A stretch of 64,000 nt of DNA from Sitta carolinensis (taxonomy: Eukaryota; Chordata; Aves; Passeriformes; Sittidae). The DNA lies in NCBI GenBank assembly GCA_032173965.1, contig CM063288.1, positions 17,340,501-17,404,500 on the forward strand. Direction: 5' to 3'. Under the pieces are notes generated by a model. That model saw only the letters and a program-made list of their open reading frames with translations, did not search any database and was not told where the DNA came from. A program made the position numbers and the translations under genes. Positions 60,761 to 64,000 of this stretch are shown one piece after another. The first letter of the stretch is position 1, and every line of letters starts with the position of its first letter.

Positions 60761-63700
60761 CTTCTGCTCTGACTCATAAATCCACATATATTTTGGCTAC
60801 TTTGGGGAAACCAACCTTTCTTGCTAATAAATCAAAATTATTAAAAGGAATATTTATTTCATGCCAGGATTATGTGAGAGGGAAAACTCAGTTGTCAAAC
60901 CACTAGCAAAAGTGTGAGCTTATGATAAATCAGAGTTGATCAAACAATATCAATTCTTGAATTTTAAAATTTTCTTTCATTCTGAAGAAGTAAGAAATTA
61001 TTTTTCAAAAAGTCTTCCCTGTAGCTAAAAACTTAGAGAGCTAAAAGATATATTTTGAAAGATAATTGATTCTGATAACATACTCTGTTCTGAGCTTGTA
61101 ATATTATTGTATTTTTTATTCAAATAAATGGAATAAAATTATTTACAACAGTAAAGTAATAGATTTTTATCAATGCACTTTGAAATTTTCCACTTGAAAT
61201 TCTGAAAGACCTGTGCATTCACAGGGAAAAAGTTTCACAGAAATTTTTTGATAAACTAATTTTTGAGGCAATAGAGCTAGAAAAGCTCCATTGTCTCATG
61301 TATCACCTTCACTGCACAGACTGAAACATGATTGGCAATTTCGAAGCACTTTTAATTCTATTATACAGTATATCCTCAGAGAATAGGGCTGATGCACTAA
61401 TAGGCACAGCACACTTTATAGAAAACTACGGCGAAAGAGTTTATAGGAGTTATCTTGTGTGTGAGCTGGGCTTTGCAGTCTAACAAGAGGGGTAGATTTT
61501 ACATGTCTGTAACCTAATGTTCCTAGGAAATAAAATGACTTGTGTTAGATATAGGCAAATTTTTCCATTCTGGGTGTATGAAAGAACAGAAAAGGATAGA
61601 AGAAGAGGAATAGGAATGTTCCTCCCTTCCCTGGAGGCTTTCTGAAGGTGTGTGTTGCCAGAAACTGCACCCAATTTCCTTTATGTGCCTGATTTTTCTC
61701 CACTGAGTTATTCTGGTCCATGAGCTGTACCTCACCCCAGAGCAGGTCTGTCAGGCTCATTCAGTGTGCAAGGCTGAATGGTACAGCAGTGTTAAAGAGC
61801 CCCCAGCAAGAGGGGGTGATGGTACCCAGCCAACATCGCCAGTCCAGCACAACCACATCACTGCTTCTCACTGATCTGAGAGGGGTTTGCCGTATGGTAG
61901 AAACATGAAGGATGAGAGCTCCATGCTGCAAGATTTCTTTAGCAGCCAGAGTGTTTACAGCACTGGAGAGCCCACTATTTCCCCCTAGATGATTTTTTTT
62001 GCTGCTCGGGAGCCTCTATCAGTACCTTTTTCTTCCATAAATCTGGTGACTCTCTCCAGCATCTTTAAAGGATGCTTAGATTGCCTTACCAGGCACCATT
62101 TAGGTATTTCTTAAGGCCAAATATCGAGAGAATAGTGAAACATTTATATGAGATCTTTCATTAAATGCACTACACATATTCAGAAAAATCTGGCCCAAAC
62201 AAGTTTACTAGAATTCTCAAACTTTAATGAACCTGAATATATAATTTATTTCATCATGCATTAAATTTACTCCCATTTATTTTCAAGATTTCATATTCAA
62301 TTGCTCCTGTAAATTCAAGTGAAATGTTGGAAATCAAGAAAGTTTTTAAAATTGTTAAGTTCTCTTTTCAGCAGAGAAGTAGAAACTATTTTAAAATCTC
62401 CTAAGACTGGAAAGCCAAGGTGTTAGCTGGAAAATAAGAAATTAAAAAAATTAAAATTAAATATTTCTAAAATATTGACAGAAGGAGAACTCACTGAGTT
62501 GAAAATTAAAACTCCTACTCAGAATGACTAGACTACAAGTGTGGAGGTGAGTGTGCTTATAATACTACTGTATTTTAATACTAGATTTTCTGAGTATTAG
62601 TCCTGAACATCAATAGTGTGTTTTCTTTTCCCTATGCAGTGTGCACACTCAAATCCTTTAATGTCAGTAGAATTTGTATCAACAGGAGACTATAGATCCC
62701 TGAGATACTATTTCATGATGGTGAAGACAGTTGAAGAAACTCTGGGAGATCAATAATGCACTGAGGACACATTTTCTTCCTAGGTGTGACATACTAGAGG
62801 TTTTCTAATGTCAAAACTCAGATAGGAAACAGAGGCACACGAGAACTGGAGCTAGCAAATCATTTGGCTGGATTGAATAGCTTTTCCTAATGACAATCTA
62901 GAGCATAATACAGGAAATTTATCACTGATTCCCATTGCTATATTTTTGTATTTCTTTCAGAGTAATTGTGACATCCTACTGCTAACTGGCAACGTAATCT
63001 AGTGTCTGTTCTGCAAACCTGTCTCTTTGGCTAAGAAAATATTAAATGGCAGGGTAACCACATGAAAAGCCCAAAGGGAGCTAGGTATGGTCATGATGCG
63101 TTATGTGAGCAGCTTGAAGTTGAAAGGTATCCTGCAGTAACTCTTCCATTCATATGGAATGTCTGCAAAGAGAGTTAAGTAAATGTTTCATACCAGTATC
63201 CTGCTGGCTTTTGACTGTAGATAAAGGTGTTGAGTGTGGTCCCTTTGAAATGTAGGTTCTAATTTATGCAATTTGCACTATTTTTAGTGTCAGGCAGCTG
63301 TTTTACCCTTTTTATTTTTTTCCTCTTCAAATAAAAGACATTTGTGATTTTTTTTACAAGTTGTTAATATTGGTTTAACATTTTTGCAATATCGAGCTAA
63401 GGATGTATGTTTATGTTATAGGAGGAATAAACTCGAAATTCTGGAGAGCAATATGTGCTATAACAATGCTATTTTCCTTAGATCAAATCAAATAATAGTT
63501 ATGGAGGGAAAACCTGCTTTTGAAACTTGCTGCTTTTTTCCAAACACGGTGAGAGTTGCTACTGAGAGCAAGGTCAATGCAAAAAATAAAAAGCCAAACC
63601 AAACCAAAACAATAAGAAAAATCCCCAAAATAAAAATGTGAAGAAAATCAATGTCCCTAAATTATTTAAGGACAAAATACAACAGGGCGTCTTACTGTCA

Positions 63701-64000
63701 TGCACCATACCCTGCATTGGAGAGCAGACAGGTGGATTGTCTCTCGCCAGAGCTGGGCTGGACACTCTCTCCAGCATGCTCATTAGCAGCTCCGCGCCTG
63801 GGCTCCCTGTTAGTAGAAAGGCAGGGATCACAGCAGGGAAGTTAGATCTCAGGCTTCTCACATTCCTGCTCTATCTTAGCAAAGCTTTGCAAAGCCTTTT
63901 CTGGCAGCTCATTAGTAGGTGCACTGATGCATAAGAGAAAGTCATTAGAAGTGTTTTTCAACATTGGCTTTTGATCAGGTGACTAGTAGCTTCGTAGAGA
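60761..64000. other. Unique sequence, no gene recognised
   Basis: ORFs of 60-98 codons occur on both strands, the longest near 63638-63934, with no domain resemblance. A short A/C-rich run lies near 63590-63625. No RNA gene or clear transposon was seen. Confidence 0.5.

Noticed and set aside
62505..62552. 24-base segment between an AG and a GTGAGT donor considered as a microexon
   Set aside because: The acceptor has a purine-rich upstream region (AAAATTAAAACTCC), so the acceptor side is weak.

Overview
The window reads as AT-rich, CpG-poor vertebrate nuclear DNA, most likely from a bird. Evidence for a bird is a set of CR1-type LINE remnants, including a CR1 3' tail near 29203, and a well-preserved 1.36-kb solo LTR at 12171-13534. 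The LTR has TGTCGTAGTTTG...CAAACCTTTGACA-like ends and an exact 5-bp target duplication, a style I associate with passerine ERVL-class LTRs. The assignment to bird is fairly secure; the assignment to songbird is an inference. I recognise no protein-coding gene, tRNA, rRNA or CRISPR array. Open reading frames are short (longest 198 codons, antisense inside the LTR) and look like chance ORFs. The window is best described as intergenic or deep-intronic DNA.

Layout: 1-9.9 kb is unique sequence with a G11 tract. 9.95-10.57 kb is an old CR1/L3-like LINE 3' region in plus orientation. 12.17-13.53 kb is the solo LTR. 15.75 kb has a 24-bp tandem duplication and 19.16-19.27 kb a small palindromic repeat. 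24.4-24.8 kb has a hexamer microsatellite, then a perfect 24-bp inverted repeat with a 29-base loop. 29.2-30.35 kb is the most structured part: a CR1 tail, a G/T-rich tract, an exon-like ORF, a USF-type E-box, a 19-bp minisatellite, a CTCF-core match, a CpG cluster and a nested inverted repeat. 37.0-37.4 kb is an ancient LINE remnant in minus orientation. 38.7-41.1 kb holds poly-T, (CA)n and (CT)n-poly-T tracts. 46.56-46.63 kb is a second palindromic repeat. 49.05-49.25 kb is a small CpG cluster with a YY1-type motif. 57.5 kb carries an exon-like segment behind a strong splice acceptor. 59.0-59.3 and 60.5-60.8 kb are further LINE remnants in plus and minus orientation.

No genes can be shown to work together here. 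The testable leads are the hairpin at 24.7 kb, the regulatory-looking cluster at 29.8-30.3 kb, the exon-like segments at 57.5 and 29.5 kb, and several plus-strand recursive-splice-site-like motifs, which would make sense if the window lies in a long plus-strand intron.
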